From Phycisphaerae bacterium (GTDB lineage Bacteria > Planctomycetota > Phycisphaerae > Tepidisphaerales > Tepidisphaeraceae): DNA of 64,000 nucleotides. Position numbers and translations under genes: made by a program. Shown here piece by piece: positions 63,481 to 64,000 of the stretch. The notes under the pieces were generated by a model. The model worked only from the letters and a program-made list of their open reading frames with translations. It was not told where the DNA came from and searched no databases. The DNA is taken from the NCBI GenBank assembly GCA_026004655.1, contig BPJO01000002.1, positions 235,787 through 299,786 of the forward strand. The letters are read 5' to 3'. The number at the start of each line of letters is the position of its first letter. The stretch's first letter is position 1.

Positions 63481-63841
63481 GTCGGATAGACCTTCTCGCG
63501 GAGATCCGCAGGAAGTTTTTTCGCTAATCCGGGCTGCAGTGGCATCGGCGAGTTCGGTTTCGGCTTGACGTGCGTCGAGTTCTTCCACCGGGGTGGCTTC
63601 GGTCGTTGCGATCGTCAGGACGTTTTCCTTCATCTGGGCAACGCCCCCGTCCACAAAAAAGCTTTTTCGTTTTCCGTCAGCGGTATCAACCGTCAGTGCA
63701 CCAAGCCCCAGTTTAACCAGGATCGGTGCCCCGATCGGTCAGGATTCCCCATTTTCTCCGTCATGGGCAGGGATAATGACCTGCTTGACGTCCTGGTCGA
63801 AGGATTGTTCTTTCCGGTGTCACGATCACACATCGAAACAT
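63468..63841 (-). CDS. atpC: ATP synthase epsilon subunit, frameshifted
   Basis: Read across frames from ATG 63841: MFRCVIVTPERTI, then after shifts FDQDVKQVIIPAHDGENG, ILTDR, APILVKLGLGALTVDTADGK, and the intact part FFVDGGVAQMKENVLTIATTEATPVEELDA, which is the epsilon-subunit core. The C-terminus is uncertain because of another shift near 63535. AtpC is the central-stalk subunit of F1. No atpD end is recognisable in the remaining 159 bases to the window edge (63842-64000), where I can support no feature. Confidence 0.78.
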
Positions 63842-64000
63842 GGTTTTTCAACTCCCGTGAGGCCTCAGAATGTATCGCCTGATCCCGTCGAAGGCAATTC
63901 ATAGGTTTGTACGATTTGACGCAGAGGAGCGTTTACCGGGGACAACGAGCATATTTTTATCCCTTTTTTTGATAAGGCGTTACACTAAACTTATTGGAGA

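Noticed and set aside
1..64000. CRISPR arrays, insertion sequences, prophage or replication origin
   Set aside because: No regularly spaced repeats, transposase, integrase with att sites or DnaA-box cluster was seen; the only recombinase is the housekeeping XerC.

Overview
The window looks like a chromosomal piece of a planctomycete, most likely class Phycisphaerae. The evidence is a sigma-70 protein with a long N-terminal extension, several PEP-CTERM proteins, an H-X9-DG type prepilin, a flagellar locus of the FliW/CsrA type, and peptidoglycan genes (murD and a class B penicillin-binding protein), which separate Phycisphaerae from classical Planctomycetia. This placement is inferred from gene content only.

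Layout. 1-8 kb: CHAD protein, Nif3-like protein, two lipoproteins (one TolB-like), xerC and the sigma factor. 8-13 kb: PilZ protein and a minus-strand run pyrF-murD-leuC. 12.5-19.7 kb: His-rich PadR regulator with an O-methyltransferase, a PEP-CTERM protein, a lone nuoF, and an AraC regulator divergent from an FAD oxidoreductase, with an amidohydrolase. 19.7-27 kb: an unrecognised 489-residue protein, folD with altered active-site residues, gatC-gatA, gltD, elbB and arfB. 27-31.4 kb: a five-gene minus-strand set coding for two PEP-CTERM proteins, a prepilin, a small protein and a DUF4198-kelch protein. 31.4-36.1 kb: a candidate non-coding RNA, lepA, a GDSL hydrolase, tRNA-Arg(ACG)-rpmB and a diguanylate cyclase. 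36.4-49.4 kb: the flagellar locus (small gene, flgF, flgG, flgA, flgH, flgI, flgJ, flgN, flgK, flgL, fliW, csrA, fliC). 49.4-64 kb: rRNA methylase, DUF4139 protein, PBP, aat, a CBS/CNNM protein, nucleotide-sugar dehydrogenase, a membrane glycosyltransferase-like protein, pectate lyase, an outer-membrane barrel, a DNA adenine methylase and atpC.

Most interesting region. The flagellar locus carries three strong sigma-54 promoters (GG-N10-GC at 36394, 41971 and 46578) and one weaker one at 36803. The promoter at 46578 drives a leader of about 390 nt that folds by eye into a chain of short hairpins, eight of which expose GGA in the loop. That is the recognition form of CsrA, and the leader lies directly upstream of fliW-csrA-fliC. 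The Shine-Dalgarno (SD) sequences of fliW and fliC themselves sit in GGA hairpin loops, and csrA has a perfect 8-bp GGA hairpin in its leader. I read this as a cis-encoded CsrA sponge/autoregulatory leader controlling flagellin. The promoter at 36394 appears to drive a separate RNA of about 225 nt with CCTCC (anti-SD) motifs and a strong terminator.

Sequence quality. Single-base insertions interrupt one PEP-CTERM gene, lepA, flgK, flgL (five shifts), the glycosyltransferase-like gene, and almost everything from 59.6 kb to the right edge, including atpC. Essential genes are hit and reading frames resume with intact motifs, so I treat these as assembly errors rather than pseudogenes and give whole-gene spans.
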